Origin: Flammeovirgaceae bacterium UBA2338
Lineage (GTDB): Bacteria; Bacteroidota; Bacteroidia; Cytophagales; Cyclobacteriaceae
Assembly: GCA_002344795.1 (NCBI GenBank)
Contig: DDUM01000029.1
Span: 28,295 to 92,294 of the forward strand
Reading direction: 5' to 3'
Length of the DNA: 64,000 nt
This document shows positions 16,858-26,974 of this stretch, one piece after another. A program made the position numbers and the translations under genes. The notes beneath the pieces are model-generated. The model ran no database searches, was not told the origin of the DNA, and worked only from the letters and a program-made list of their open reading frames with translations. The first letter of the stretch is position 1. Every line of letters begins with the position of its first letter.

Positions 16858-19419
16858 TTGGCCTTGCGCGCATTTTTTTTCTTCATTGTAATCATTTCCC
16901 TTATGGTAGGCTGCTCGTCCGAGCAAACTACCGTTACCAGCAACCTGTATCATAATTTGACAGCACATTACAATGGTTATTATTACGCAAGAGAAAAAAT
17001 CACAGAAGTAGAGCAAACGATTCAGCAAAGCCTGGATGATGATCATAATCAAATACTCCGGCTCTATCCAAAGCTGGACACCACATTGGCCAAAACTTAC
17101 GAAAAAGACACCGAAGAAGCGATTAAGATGGCATCCCTCTCCATCCAGAGGCACCCCAACAGTAAATGGGTATATCCAAATTATATTATGGTGGGGCTTG
17201 CCCGAATGTATGATTGTGATTTCGTAAACGCTGTACAGACGTTTAAGTATGTAAACACCAAAAGCAAGGACATCAATACCCGTCATCAGGCCTTACTTAA
17301 CCTTATTCGGGCATTTACTGAAAACGAAGAATACGAAAAAGCAGAAGAGGCCTTCAGGTTTTTAGAGAAAGAGCCGCTCAGTAAACCCAACGCAAAAAAA
17401 CTTTATCTCGAGAAAGCGTATTATTATCAGGTGCTAAGCGACTATAACAACATGGTTCGCAACCTCACACTGGCCGACAGCTTATTAGGTAAACAAGATC
17501 AGAGAGGAAGAATTTATTTTATAATTGGTCAGGTTTATCAGAAGCTGGGTTTTGGGTCTGAAGCCTACAATTACTACCGAAAATGTATTGCCACCAATCC
17601 TGCCTACGAAATTGATTTTTATGCACGTCTCAATATGGCCCAGGTTGCCCGGCTAGATGACACAAGAGATATAAAGACGGTAAGAAAGCAATTTGAAAAA
17701 ATGTTGGCAGATGCAAAGAATCAGGAGTTCAGAGACAAAATATACTTTGAACTGGCAAAGTTTGAATTGAAACAAGGAAACCTTGCAGAGGCTATCACCA
17801 ACTATACTTATGCCGCACATGCTGGCTCCAATAAGAGAATCCAGGGAAGTGCCTATTTACAATTAGGCCAAATTCATTTTGACTCATTAAAAAAATATAG
17901 TATCGCTAAAAATTATTACGACAGTGCAGTCAGTGCTTTGCCACCGGATTTTGAAAATCTGGACAATATCAAAAAAAGGCAGGAAGTCTTAGGTGACTTC
18001 GCCAAGTATACAGAAACCATCCTATGGCAAGACAGCTTATTATTAATGGCATCAATGGATTCATTAACGTTACGTGCCCAGCTTGATTCAGTAATAGCTT
18101 CCCGAAAAAGTATTGAGGAAGCGGTAAAAAAGAAAAAAAGAAGGTCGCAGGGCAGCACCAATACTAATCAAAATAATCCCTTCTTTCTGGAAGATTCCAA
18201 TACAACCGCTGACTGGTACTTTGGAAACCTCTCAGCCGTAGGAGCCGGGCAAATTGAGTTCAGTCGGATTTGGGGAAACATTCCCCTGGAAGACAACTGG
18301 AGGCGCTCAAATAAATCTTCCGTTATTGTTGATGAGATAAAACAGGTTACAAATGTTGAAGAAAGTGAAGATGTTATCGAAACAGCAGAGAATGAAAAAT
18401 CAACTGATGAGGCCGGAAAAATTTTCTCCCAACTTCCCCTTACTGAAAGTGCTAAAGCAAAAGCCCTTGCCAAAATTGAAGATGCTTATTTCAATCTGGG
18501 TGATTTATACTATTTGAAGCTGAATGAAAAATCAAATGCAAATAATTCCTATACCACCCTTTTAGATCGATTCCCGGATTCGGAATTTGAACCCGAGGTA
18601 CTTTACAAGCTCTACCTTATCCATACAGAAATGAAAAATGATATAGGAGAAAGCTATTACAACAGACTTATAAATAATCATCCCAACTCCAGTTTCGCCA
18701 AGTTACTACTCAACCCTAATTATTTAAAAGAAACAAGTGTAGCCGCGGAGAAACAAAAGGAAATCTATAAAGATGCTTACAAAGATTTTGAGAATGGACG
18801 ATCTCAAGATTCGCAGGAAAAACTTAACCAGGCCTTTGCCCTTGGGGAAACAAGCTTTACTCCCCAGCTGGAATTGTTAAAAATACTTATTACAGGAAAA
18901 ACGGAGGACATTGCTCGCTACCAGGCTGAGCTGGAAACATTTTTAGAAAAAAATCCAGATGGGCCTCTCAATACCTACGCAAAATCTTTATTATCTACTT
19001 CCAAAAGCCTCCAGGAGGAATTCGAAAAATCCAGAAATATCAGGTATGTAAACTCCCTGCAGGGGCCTCACTATTTTGTAATCTCTCATTTGCAGCTTTC
19101 TAAAATGTCTGACCTGCTGTCCGCCAGGCTGGATGAGTTTATCCGGAAAGAACGCAAAGGAAATGCACTTAAAACCAGCACCCTTATTCTTAATGAAAAA
19201 TACATACTCACGATGGTTGGCGAATTCCCAGATCCCCTTTCAGCAGTAGAATTTCTCGATAAGTTTCACAATCAAACTTTGAGGGATAACACACTTTCAA
19301 GCTATAAATTCGATATTTTTGTTATAACAAAAGAGAATTCCGACATTCTGTACAGAACCAAAGCGCTGGATGAGTACCTCACCTTCTTTGATAGAAATTA
19401 TAAAGTCAAAAATCAATAA
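16858..19419 (+). CDS. sprE: Type IX secretion / gliding TPR lipoprotein, SprE/PorW-like
   Basis: The 853-residue product starts with a lipoprotein signal ending LMVGCSS and continues with tetratricopeptide-like helical repeats over most of its length, in two blocks split by a low-complexity linker around residues 420-445 (KKKKRRSQGSTNTNQNN). Length, lipobox, the early LYHNLTAHYNGYYYA segment and the repeats match SprE/PorW, an outer-membrane lipoprotein needed for type IX secretion and gliding. The start is a TTG; a second TTG two codons on is possible. Its 3' end overlaps the PBP gene by 50 bases. It is near the gldKLMN genes but on the opposite strand. Confidence 0.85.
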   Translation: MALRAFFFFIVIISLMVGCSSEQTTVTSNLYHNLTAHYNGYYYAREKITEVEQTIQQSLDDDHNQILRLYPKLDTTLAKTYEKDTEEAIKMASLSIQRHPNSKWVYPNYIMVGLARMYDCDFVNAVQTFKYVNTKSKDINTRHQALLNLIRAFTENEEYEKAEEAFRFLEKEPLSKPNAKKLYLEKAYYYQVLSDYNNMVRNLTLADSLLGKQDQRGRIYFIIGQVYQKLGFGSEAYNYYRKCIATNPAYEIDFYARLNMAQVARLDDTRDIKTVRKQFEKMLADAKNQEFRDKIYFELAKFELKQGNLAEAITNYTYAAHAGSNKRIQGSAYLQLGQIHFDSLKKYSIAKNYYDSAVSALPPDFENLDNIKKRQEVLGDFAKYTETILWQDSLLLMASMDSLTLRAQLDSVIASRKSIEEAVKKKKRRSQGSTNTNQNNPFFLEDSNTTADWYFGNLSAVGAGQIEFSRIWGNIPLEDNWRRSNKSSVIVDEIKQVTNVEESEDVIETAENEKSTDEAGKIFSQLPLTESAKAKALAKIEDAYFNLGDLYYLKLNEKSNANNSYTTLLDRFPDSEFEPEVLYKLYLIHTEMKNDIGESYYNRLINNHPNSSFAKLLLNPNYLKETSVAAEKQKEIYKDAYKDFENGRSQDSQEKLNQAFALGETSFTPQLELLKILITGKTEDIARYQAELETFLEKNPDGPLNTYAKSLLSTSKSLQEEFEKSRNIRYVNSLQGPHYFVISHLQLSKMSDLLSARLDEFIRKERKGNALKTSTLILNEKYILTMVGEFPDPLSAVEFLDKFHNQTLRDNTLSSYKFDIFVITKENSDILYRTKALDEYLTFFDRNYKVKNQ

Positions 19420-21706
19420 GCTCCTTACTTATAAGAGTAAGTGGTTTGGAATAGTTACCAAGTGGGCATGGATAGCTCTTTTAGCTGTCTTGCTCGGCTT
19501 ACCCATTTATGTGTTTACTGTAAGTATTAATCTCTTCGGCTTATATGGAGAAATGCCGAGTATCAAAGAAGTTGAAAATCCAGAAAATGACCTTTCTTCA
19601 GAAATCATCTCTGCGGATGGAGTCTCTCTGGGTCGTTATTTCCGTTACAACCGTAGCCAGGTCCTTTATGATGAACTTTCTGATGACTTAATCAATACCC
19701 TAATTATCTCCGAGGACCATCGGTTCTACAATCACTCCGGCCTTGATTTTCCCGCATACCTCAGGGTGTTCTTTGGGTTAATCACTTTTAATCATCAAGG
19801 AGGAGGCAGTACCATTACCCAGCAGCTTGCTAAAAACCTTTATACCATGAATCCGGATCATAGCCTAGACGGAAAACTCAGCAGGCTAGGAAACATACCA
19901 AGACGGATCATTCAAAAAACAAAAGAATGGATAATCTCCGTTAACCTGGAAAAAAACTTTACCAAGCACGAAATTCTTGCCATGTATCTGAATACAGTTA
20001 CATTCAGTAGCAACACGTTTGGAATCAAAGTAGCGGCAGAAACCTATTTCAACAAACAGCCCGACAGTCTTAATCTTCAGGAGTCTGCAGTACTGGTTGG
20101 GATGTTACAGGCTGCGACACTTTACAACCCCCAACGCAACCCTGAAAACTCTCTGAGAAAGCGTAACGAGGTTTTATACAAAGTTTACAAGCATGGCTAC
20201 AAAATTAGAACGCGCGAACAGTATGACTCAATAACAGCACTCCCCATCGATTTGAAATACAGTGTACAGAATCAAAACGAAGGCCTGGCCACTTATTTCA
20301 GAACTGTGATGAGCAACTACCTGATAGGGTTCTGTAAGGAAAGAGGAATTGATCTTTGGAACTCAGGCCTGAGAATTTATACCACCATTGACAGTAAGCT
20401 TCAGCAATATGCTGAAGAAGCTATGGAGGAACACATGAAGCCTCTGCAAAAACAATTTAATGAGGAATGGAAAAAAGTAGGACGCAATCCATGGGAAGAC
20501 GATAATGGAAGAGAAATAAGAGGTTTTCTGGAGTCGCGAATAAAAAGAACCACCAGCTATAAAGCACTCGTTGAAAAGTATGGTGAAGATTCAGATTCAT
20601 TAAAGATTGCACTTAGAATCAAAAGGCCAATGACAGTCTATACTGCCGATGGGGAGAGAGATACCTTATTCAGTTTTATGGATTCTCTTAACCATTATAT
20701 GCGATACCTTCAGGCAGGTATGATGGCGATGGATCCCAATACTGGACACATTAAAGCGTGGGTAGGTGGTGTAAACCACAAGTATTTCAAATACGATCAT
20801 GTAAAGCAAGGCACAAGACAACCAGGGTCAACATTTAAACCGTTTGTTTATGGCCTGGCCATGGAGTCCGGATATTCTCCGTGTCATCCCATGAAGGATA
20901 TTTCTCCTAGTTTTAAAGTTCCTGGAGGAGTTTGGTGGCCACCAAATGCGGATGGAAAACGTGGTAGCGGAGAGACAATGACTTTGAGACAGGCTATGGC
21001 TCGTTCCGTCAATTCCATTACCGCTCAAATGATGCAAGCCTTGGGTGCGGAAAACGTAGTAGAATTCGCCCATCGCGTGGGCATTAACAGTAAACTTGAT
21101 CCTGTCCCCTCTCTTAGCCTTGGCACGAGCGATGTTTCACTGTTCGAACTGGTAGGCGCATACAGTACTTTTGTCAATAGTGGCATTTACACAGAACCTT
21201 TCTTCATCACCCGAATTGAAGATAAACACGGTAATGTGATTGAAAACTTTGTGCCAAAGACCAGACAAGCTATCAATGAGCAAACAGCCTATAAAATGAT
21301 TTATATGCTCATGGGTGGAGTAGAAGAGCGCGGGGGAACCTCAGTGGGTTTGAATCAGGAATTGAAAGAAGACAATGAAATCGGAGGTAAAACAGGAACC
21401 ACCAACAATGCTTCTGATGGTTGGTATATGGGTTTAACACACGACCTGGTTACTGGCATTTGGGTGGGTGGAGATGAGCGTAGCATACATTTCCCTTCAT
21501 GGCTATTCGGACAGGGAGGCAGATCGGCTCGGCCCATCTGGGACAAATTCATGATGAAAGCATATGCCGACCCTGAAAGTGGCATTACGAAAGGTCAGTT
21601 TAAAAGGCCTTCATCAGGTCTCGATATTTCTCTAGATTGCTTAAAAGTGAGCCAAAATCCCGACTCCGTTGAGGTCGAAGTTCAGCCTTGGGACATTAAC
21701 GACTAA
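19370..21706 (+). CDS. Class A penicillin-binding protein (PBP1A-type)
   Basis: This bifunctional peptidoglycan synthase of 778 residues has one N-terminal membrane span, a GT51 glycosyltransferase domain with EDHRFYNHSG and GGSTITQQLAKNL, and a transpeptidase domain with the active-site serine in STFKPF (SxxK), SVN as the second motif and KTGTTN as the third. All catalytic motifs are intact. It acts in the periplasm. The start codon lies inside sprE, and uvrC follows 10 bases after its stop, making a three-gene plus-strand unit. Confidence 0.95.
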   Translation: MSTSPSLIEIIKSKINKLLTYKSKWFGIVTKWAWIALLAVLLGLPIYVFTVSINLFGLYGEMPSIKEVENPENDLSSEIISADGVSLGRYFRYNRSQVLYDELSDDLINTLIISEDHRFYNHSGLDFPAYLRVFFGLITFNHQGGGSTITQQLAKNLYTMNPDHSLDGKLSRLGNIPRRIIQKTKEWIISVNLEKNFTKHEILAMYLNTVTFSSNTFGIKVAAETYFNKQPDSLNLQESAVLVGMLQAATLYNPQRNPENSLRKRNEVLYKVYKHGYKIRTREQYDSITALPIDLKYSVQNQNEGLATYFRTVMSNYLIGFCKERGIDLWNSGLRIYTTIDSKLQQYAEEAMEEHMKPLQKQFNEEWKKVGRNPWEDDNGREIRGFLESRIKRTTSYKALVEKYGEDSDSLKIALRIKRPMTVYTADGERDTLFSFMDSLNHYMRYLQAGMMAMDPNTGHIKAWVGGVNHKYFKYDHVKQGTRQPGSTFKPFVYGLAMESGYSPCHPMKDISPSFKVPGGVWWPPNADGKRGSGETMTLRQAMARSVNSITAQMMQALGAENVVEFAHRVGINSKLDPVPSLSLGTSDVSLFELVGAYSTFVNSGIYTEPFFITRIEDKHGNVIENFVPKTRQAINEQTAYKMIYMLMGGVEERGGTSVGLNQELKEDNEIGGKTGTTNNASDGWYMGLTHDLVTGIWVGGDERSIHFPSWLFGQGGRSARPIWDKFMMKAYADPESGITKGQFKRPSSGLDISLDCLKVSQNPDSVEVEVQPWDIND

Positions 21707-21716
21707 ATCCATTATA

Positions 21717-23537
21717 ATGAAAGCAGATGCACTTAAAGACCAAGTTGCATCATTACCTGACGCCCCTGGTATTTATAAATTTTCTAATTCAGAGGGGGTT
21801 CTCATTTACGTGGGCAAGGCCAAAAGTATAAAAAAAAGAGTTGGAAGCTATTTCAACAAACAATCACAATACAATCGGAAGACAGAGAAGCTGGTCTCTG
21901 AAATACAAAATATTGATTACACCATTACCAATTCTGAATTTGATGCACTTCTCCTTGAAAACAACTTCATAAAACAAAATCAACCTAAATACAATATTCT
22001 CTTAAAGGATGATAAAACTTTCCCCTACCTCTGTATTCTAAAAGAAAGATTCCCGCGAATAATTTCAACAAGAAAATACCTGCAAAAAAAAGGTGAATAC
22101 TTCGGCCCCTATACAAGTGTAGTTTCAATGAACAATGTATTGGACCTATTGAGGCAGCTCTATACTATCCGCACATGCAGTCTGCTATTGTCAGAAAGCA
22201 ACATCAGAGAAAAGAAGTTTAAAGTTTGCCTTGAATATCATATTGGCAACTGTAAAGGACCGTGCGTAGGTCTACAAGACGAACAGAATTACAATGATGA
22301 TATCGATCAAGCCCGCAATATTCTAAAAGGCAGCCTGGGTGTTGTGATTGAATATTTTACACACCAGATGAAATCCCATGCATCCAATTTAGAGTTTGAG
22401 AAAGCGGAACAGTTTAAAAATAAACTCACCCTACTGGAAAAGTTTCAAACCAAGTCGCTTGTAGTAAACAAGAAACTGACTGATATCGATGTCTTAACCA
22501 TTACAAGTTCCACTATTCATGCCTTTATCAATTTTATGCAAGTGAAGGAGGGCTCTATTGTTTTTTCTGAGAATATTGAAGTGAAGAAAAAAATTGACGA
22601 GCAGGATGAAGACATTCTAAGTTATGTGGCACATGAAATTCGATCCAAACACCGAAGCCCACATAAAATTATATACAGCAATATTCCTATCACCATCAAG
22701 GCGGATGGGATAGAGAATATAATTCCACAAATAGGAGACAAACGAAAGCTCATTGCCCTCTCTCTGAAGAACGCGCTTTATCAGCGTAAACAAAAAGAGA
22801 TACAGAAAGAGGAAAGCAAATCTAAGGGCAATAAGGTACTCTCCATCTTAATGCAAGATTTGAGGTTAAAGCAATTTCCAAACATTATAGAATGCTTTGA
22901 CAACTCTAATCTGCAGGGCACACACCCTGTAGCTTCTATGGTAAGATTCGTAAACGGGAAGCCCAATAAGGCTGGTTATCGCCATTTTAATATAAAAACC
23001 GTAGTTGGTCCGGATGATTTCGCATCTATGAAAGAAGTAGTTTCGAGGAGGTACAGCAGGTTAATACATGAAAATGAGGAGCTCCCCGATTTGATAATCG
23101 TAGACGGTGGAAAGGGCCAACTAAGCAGTGCCAGCGAAGCACTGAAAGACCTTCATTTGTATGGAAGAATTCCTATCATCGGGATTGCCAAAAAACTTGA
23201 AGAAATATATTATCCGGAAGATCCATTCCCATTGCACATCAATAAAAAATCCGCAGGACTTCTACTTATTCAGCGGATCAGAGATGAGGCCCATCGATTT
23301 GCCATCACTTTTCACAGACAAAAGCGAGGCAAAGCGGCATTAACAACTGAGGTGGAGACAATTCCAGGGATCGGAGAAAAAACAGTCAATAAATTACTGA
23401 ATGAGTTCAGGTCATGGAAAAAAATAAAAGAAGCAAGTCTTGAAGAATTAACTCAAGTGGTAGGCAAATCGAAAGCCCAGCTAATCATTAGTCAAAAAAA
23501 AAAGGGAGCCATAAGCTCCCTGAATTTCTTTTTGTAA
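21717..23537 (+). CDS. uvrC: Excinuclease ABC subunit C
   Basis: UvrC makes both incisions around DNA damage. The 606-residue protein has the GIY-YIG domain at the N-terminus (PGIYKFSNSEGVLIYVGKA), a UVR motif (EKAEQFKNKLTLLEKF), the RNase H-like endonuclease domain with CFDNSNLQGTHPVASMV and IVDGGKGQL, and a C-terminal helix-hairpin-helix region (IPGIGEKTVNKLL). I use the ATG at 21717 because an upstream TTG frame lacks homology. Its last codons after a run of ten A are part of a terminator hairpin, so the tail KKKGAISSLNFFL is probably not conserved. uvrA is 11 kb away. Confidence 0.96.
   Translation: MKADALKDQVASLPDAPGIYKFSNSEGVLIYVGKAKSIKKRVGSYFNKQSQYNRKTEKLVSEIQNIDYTITNSEFDALLLENNFIKQNQPKYNILLKDDKTFPYLCILKERFPRIISTRKYLQKKGEYFGPYTSVVSMNNVLDLLRQLYTIRTCSLLLSESNIREKKFKVCLEYHIGNCKGPCVGLQDEQNYNDDIDQARNILKGSLGVVIEYFTHQMKSHASNLEFEKAEQFKNKLTLLEKFQTKSLVVNKKLTDIDVLTITSSTIHAFINFMQVKEGSIVFSENIEVKKKIDEQDEDILSYVAHEIRSKHRSPHKIIYSNIPITIKADGIENIIPQIGDKRKLIALSLKNALYQRKQKEIQKEESKSKGNKVLSILMQDLRLKQFPNIIECFDNSNLQGTHPVASMVRFVNGKPNKAGYRHFNIKTVVGPDDFASMKEVVSRRYSRLIHENEELPDLIIVDGGKGQLSSASEALKDLHLYGRIPIIGIAKKLEEIYYPEDPFPLHINKKSAGLLLIQRIRDEAHRFAITFHRQKRGKAALTTEVETIPGIGEKTVNKLLNEFRSWKKIKEASLEELTQVVGKSKAQLIISQKKKGAISSLNFFL
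23503..23521. terminator. Bidirectional terminator lying inside the end of uvrC
   Basis: Arms AGGGAGC and GCTCCCT enclose a five-base loop, with ten A before and TTTCTTTTTG after, so the structure can end transcription in both directions. It is located within the last codons of uvrC, and the convergent gldN stop is only three bases beyond the uvrC stop. Transcripts of uvrC and of the type IX operon therefore end in the same hairpin. Confidence 0.75.
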
Positions 23538-23540
23538 GTC

Positions 23541-24446
23541 TTAGTATTCCCAAAGGTTGTGCTCGCGCTCCATCAACTTCATTTCCTCCCACTCGCGTGC
23601 CCAAACTGATTCTTTGTAAGGACGTCCATTAGCTGCATAGGTATCATAAATACTTTCGTTGTCTGGGTTTTCCACTTTCTCAATTGTACCATGGAATAAT
23701 CTCAACAAGAATGCGTCAGCGTAATTCTTATTCTCAGCGGTATTATAGCGGTTGAACCATATTGCCTCATCTGGATGATTTCTGAATACCTTCTCTAAAT
23801 CTTTGTATTTGAACCATCCCAAATCCTTGAAAGTACCTGTATTAATATCAAAAGCGGATAATTGAATGGCTTGAATATCATAGTACAACCGCGACCTGCG
23901 CTTATCAAAAATAACGTCTTCTTGCATGGTCATTTTATAAACCTCAAAAGGTAAAAATTCGACCGCCTTACCCGCAGAAGTTTGCTGCCAGTCCATCGAT
24001 CCTTCAGGGTTTACCCCTCTAGAATCTACTATAGCTTCATAGTTTTTACCATTGTGTGTAACGCGATCACCACCGTACCAATCCTGATTGGGATCCCAGG
24101 CAGGGAAGGTTTGTCCTTGCTGCGCTACAAGTCCATTCAAAAACTCATCCTTAGGCATCTTGCGGTTTACCGAATCCTTATAATAGATATCAGCCAATTC
24201 TCCGGATTTTACTGCATCCAGTATAAGCTTGGTAATTTCATTACCACGAGCGAAATAGCCTTTATTTTGTTTTTCTCTCAGGTCAATGTTTCTCCACAGC
24301 CTTACTTTAAAAAGCTGCTCGTACCTGGGAATTGGAATTAAAGAATTAGGGTTGATTTGCCCCTCGTATTCCTGTGCCATAGCAAAGGAACTCATTCCAA
24401 CTAAAGCCAACACCAACGAAAATATCTTAAATCGCATTTTGATCAT
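23541..24446 (-). CDS. gldN: Type IX secretion protein GldN, with a CBM5/12-like insert
   Basis: GldN/PorN is the periplasmic partner of GldK in the outer-membrane-associated ring of the type IX system. The 301-residue protein has a signal peptide (start could be the second ATG, three codons in) ending SSFAMAQ, then the family region RYEQLFKVRLWRNIDLREKQN and a C-terminal WFNRYNTAENKNYADAFLLR. Between them, at about residues 115-155, is FPAWDPNQDWYGGDRV followed by HNGKNYEAI, which has the W-x(n)-Y-x-x-G-D-x-V-x-x-x-G-x-x-Y-x-A pattern of carbohydrate-binding families 5/12. That insert is unexpected. The gene is last in the operon, two bases after gldM. Confidence 0.9.
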   Translation of the reverse strand: MIKMRFKIFSLVLALVGMSSFAMAQEYEGQINPNSLIPIPRYEQLFKVRLWRNIDLREKQNKGYFARGNEITKLILDAVKSGELADIYYKDSVNRKMPKDEFLNGLVAQQGQTFPAWDPNQDWYGGDRVTHNGKNYEAIVDSRGVNPEGSMDWQQTSAGKAVEFLPFEVYKMTMQEDVIFDKRRSRLYYDIQAIQLSAFDINTGTFKDLGWFKYKDLEKVFRNHPDEAIWFNRYNTAENKNYADAFLLRLFHGTIEKVENPDNESIYDTYAANGRPYKESVWAREWEEMKLMEREHNLWEY

Positions 24447-24448
24447 TT

Positions 24449-26047
24449 TTAATTAATAGCAATCTGGATTACCTCAGAACGAATAGGCACAGCTTCATCT
24501 TGTCCCTGAAATGTTCTCCTTGTTACTGTCTTGATATCGATAATAATTCTATCTCCAGGTCTGAATTGAGAACGCCAAGCGCCCATATCCAATATTTCAG
24601 AGTTGGCATTTAGGGTAGCCACCCGCTGTGTTCCTCTGGCAAGGATTACCTCCATACTTCTTATTCTATAGTTGGCATCCTGAGGTACTTCAGATTTGAA
24701 GTTCTCATCTGCCTCGGCTGAGATTCTCAACCCTGTCAAACTCGCTCCGCGAACTCCGTTCTTTAAGTCGATTGGCCTTCTGTTATTGTCCAAAGCGACA
24801 TACTTAGGAGCAGGAATTGGCTTTACATCAAAATTCTCAGTACCCAAAGTAGCTCCACCATTTACAACGGTAACAGCCATTTTCCTTTCCTTAGGAACAA
24901 GAGTCACTCTGCCGGGCTTATCGCCCTTTATCACTGAACCGCCCCTTGCTGAGAAGGAAGGATTATAATTTGTTCCCAATGCTGGAACCTCAATATTAAC
25001 AGTATTACCGCAGTTCATATAAAGCGTTGGTGCGTTACCAGTTGTTACACGGATAACGGGCTTGGCAACAAAATATTCTATGGTCTGCTTATAGATTTGA
25101 TCTTCGCTATCTCCAATGCGTATCTCTGCTTCAAAGGTTTGCTTTGACATGCCGTTTGCGTCATAGTTACTCGCAGAAGCAGGGAAAGATACTTTACCCA
25201 TCATCACGCCAAATTCGGGATCTAAGGCAACTTCTAGCTTTTGTCCGTTCCTATACATCTCAGGGGTTAAACCCTCAGCCGAGGCCGTAATAAACATATC
25301 TGCTTCGTATTTATCTCCTGCTGCCACAATTGAAGACTTTGGCTTCACCATGGGCACAATTTTGTCAAACTTTACCACACCGGCATCTGCATCCACAGCA
25401 AGCTTAGCCAACGCCAATGCTTCGGTAGCCAGTATGTCCGTTTGGAATTGATTAAGTGAAGCAATAGCCGCAATGGGAGGCGTATTCTCAAATGTGAAAG
25501 TCAAAAAGTCTTTCTTATTGTGGTCTGAATTGTTTTTAAAGAAGTCTATTTCCTTTGGTGGTTTTGCTATTTTATCATAATTCTCTCCTGTCAATTGATT
25601 CAATGTTACTACATAATCATTAAGCGATTTCTCAAAGGCTTTTCCTGTAGTACTTCTGGGATCAATCATTAAGGTAGCTACTTGCGAACCATGATTATTG
25701 ATTAAGACTTCATCCACCTTGCCAGATGTAGTAGAAAGGTCGATCATTTTCTTCTTTACTTCAGCAATTTCAGTCATTAGATCCTGGGTCGCGGCCCTTA
25801 CCTTATCAGCATTGGCCACAGCAGCGACAACTTTAGGGTTTGTCTTTCCCTGACCCGCTTCACGGATTGCAGCTAATACCGCCCCATTTCTCCTATTCTC
25901 TTCAGTTACAAGTTCTTCCAGAGTAACGTTAATGATGGCAAATTTCTGTAACACAGCACTACTTACCTGTAGTGCCAGCAATGCTGTAAGCACCAGGTAC
26001 ATCATACCAATCATCTTCTGTCTTGGGGTTTCCTTACCGCCTGCCAT
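24449..26047 (-). CDS. gldM: Type IX secretion motor protein GldM
   Basis: GldM has one N-terminal membrane helix and a long periplasmic part made of four domains; with GldL it forms the proton-driven rotary motor of gliding and type IX secretion. This 532-residue protein begins MAGGKETPRQKMIGMMYLV and continues LTALLALQVSSAVLQKF, the highly conserved membrane helix, and has a normal length. It is followed two bases later by gldN and lies 42 bases after gldL. Confidence 0.96.
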   Translation of the reverse strand: MAGGKETPRQKMIGMMYLVLTALLALQVSSAVLQKFAIINVTLEELVTEENRRNGAVLAAIREAGQGKTNPKVVAAVANADKVRAATQDLMTEIAEVKKKMIDLSTTSGKVDEVLINNHGSQVATLMIDPRSTTGKAFEKSLNDYVVTLNQLTGENYDKIAKPPKEIDFFKNNSDHNKKDFLTFTFENTPPIAAIASLNQFQTDILATEALALAKLAVDADAGVVKFDKIVPMVKPKSSIVAAGDKYEADMFITASAEGLTPEMYRNGQKLEVALDPEFGVMMGKVSFPASASNYDANGMSKQTFEAEIRIGDSEDQIYKQTIEYFVAKPVIRVTTGNAPTLYMNCGNTVNIEVPALGTNYNPSFSARGGSVIKGDKPGRVTLVPKERKMAVTVVNGGATLGTENFDVKPIPAPKYVALDNNRRPIDLKNGVRGASLTGLRISAEADENFKSEVPQDANYRIRSMEVILARGTQRVATLNANSEILDMGAWRSQFRPGDRIIIDIKTVTRRTFQGQDEAVPIRSEVIQIAIN

Positions 26048-26089
26048 GGTCTATGTATTTAAAGGTGTATGATTTCAATTAGTTAATAC

Positions 26090-26914
26090 TTAGTTTCCAG
26101 ATCCCTTCATTGCACTCAGCATACTTCCGTATACCTTATTCAACGAAGTAAGATTGTCTGTCAACTTAGAAAGCTCGCCAGTAAACTTCGATGTGTTTTC
26201 TCCCACCTTCGTCATTCCTTGCATTGCTCCTGACAAGCTCTCATAGAACTTGTTCATGTTTTTCACATGAGAATCCGCATCCTTCAATTCCATTTCATAA
26301 ACAGAATTAAGTGCTGCCAAATTTTTAGTTACCTTCTGAACCTGACTGTGATACTCGCTGGTATCTTTAGAAGCATCTGCCATTGCAGACACTGCTTTCA
26401 TTGCCGTTCCGTATGATTTATTCATTTCAGTTAAAGCCGATGAAGCCGACTGAACATTTTTAGCATACTCATTAGTAGCAACTGCTGCATTTGACAAATT
26501 GCTCATCTGGGATGCAGAAGTAGCCAGGTTGGTTAAACCCTTGCCCAGGTTGTCCAATAGGTTTTGATCCACCTTTGCAGTTTTTAACATCTCATCAATT
26601 TTCAAAAGAGGTGAGTCTCCGGCAGCCGCAGGCTTGTTGCTGATGCGCGTTGCAGTTACTGCTCCTTCAAAATCCTCAGATAATTCCGGATATACCTTTG
26701 CCCAATCCGGCTCTGGATGCGGTGGCTCAAATGCACTAAGGAAGAAGATGGCTGCCTCCACAGAAAGACCAATCATTAGCATCTCATCGGCACCGGTTAA
26801 GTGAAGAATTTTGAACAAAGCACCTATGATAACGACTGCGGCTCCAATACCATATACTTTTGGCATAATGGTCTTGTAGAGTAGTTCCATGAATCCGCCT
26901 TTTTTCTTGCTCAT
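26090..26914 (-). CDS. gldL: Type IX secretion motor protein GldL
   Basis: GldL is the inner-membrane stator-like partner of GldM. The 274-residue protein has two membrane helices in its first 75 residues (ending AIFFLSAFEPPHPEPDW, with the conserved glutamate-containing second helix MLMIGLSVEAAIFFLSAF) and a long cytoplasmic alanine-, serine- and asparagine-rich coiled-coil tail. Both spans and the conserved EPP motif match GldL. It is encoded between gldK and gldM. Confidence 0.96.
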   Translation of the reverse strand: MSKKKGGFMELLYKTIMPKVYGIGAAVVIIGALFKILHLTGADEMLMIGLSVEAAIFFLSAFEPPHPEPDWAKVYPELSEDFEGAVTATRISNKPAAAGDSPLLKIDEMLKTAKVDQNLLDNLGKGLTNLATSASQMSNLSNAAVATNEYAKNVQSASSALTEMNKSYGTAMKAVSAMADASKDTSEYHSQVQKVTKNLAALNSVYEMELKDADSHVKNMNKFYESLSGAMQGMTKVGENTSKFTGELSKLTDNLTSLNKVYGSMLSAMKGSGN

Positions 26915-26974
26915 TGTAGTATAGATTTAAGTTTTTGGCAATTAGTTTCTAAATATAACGAGAGTTTTTAATTA

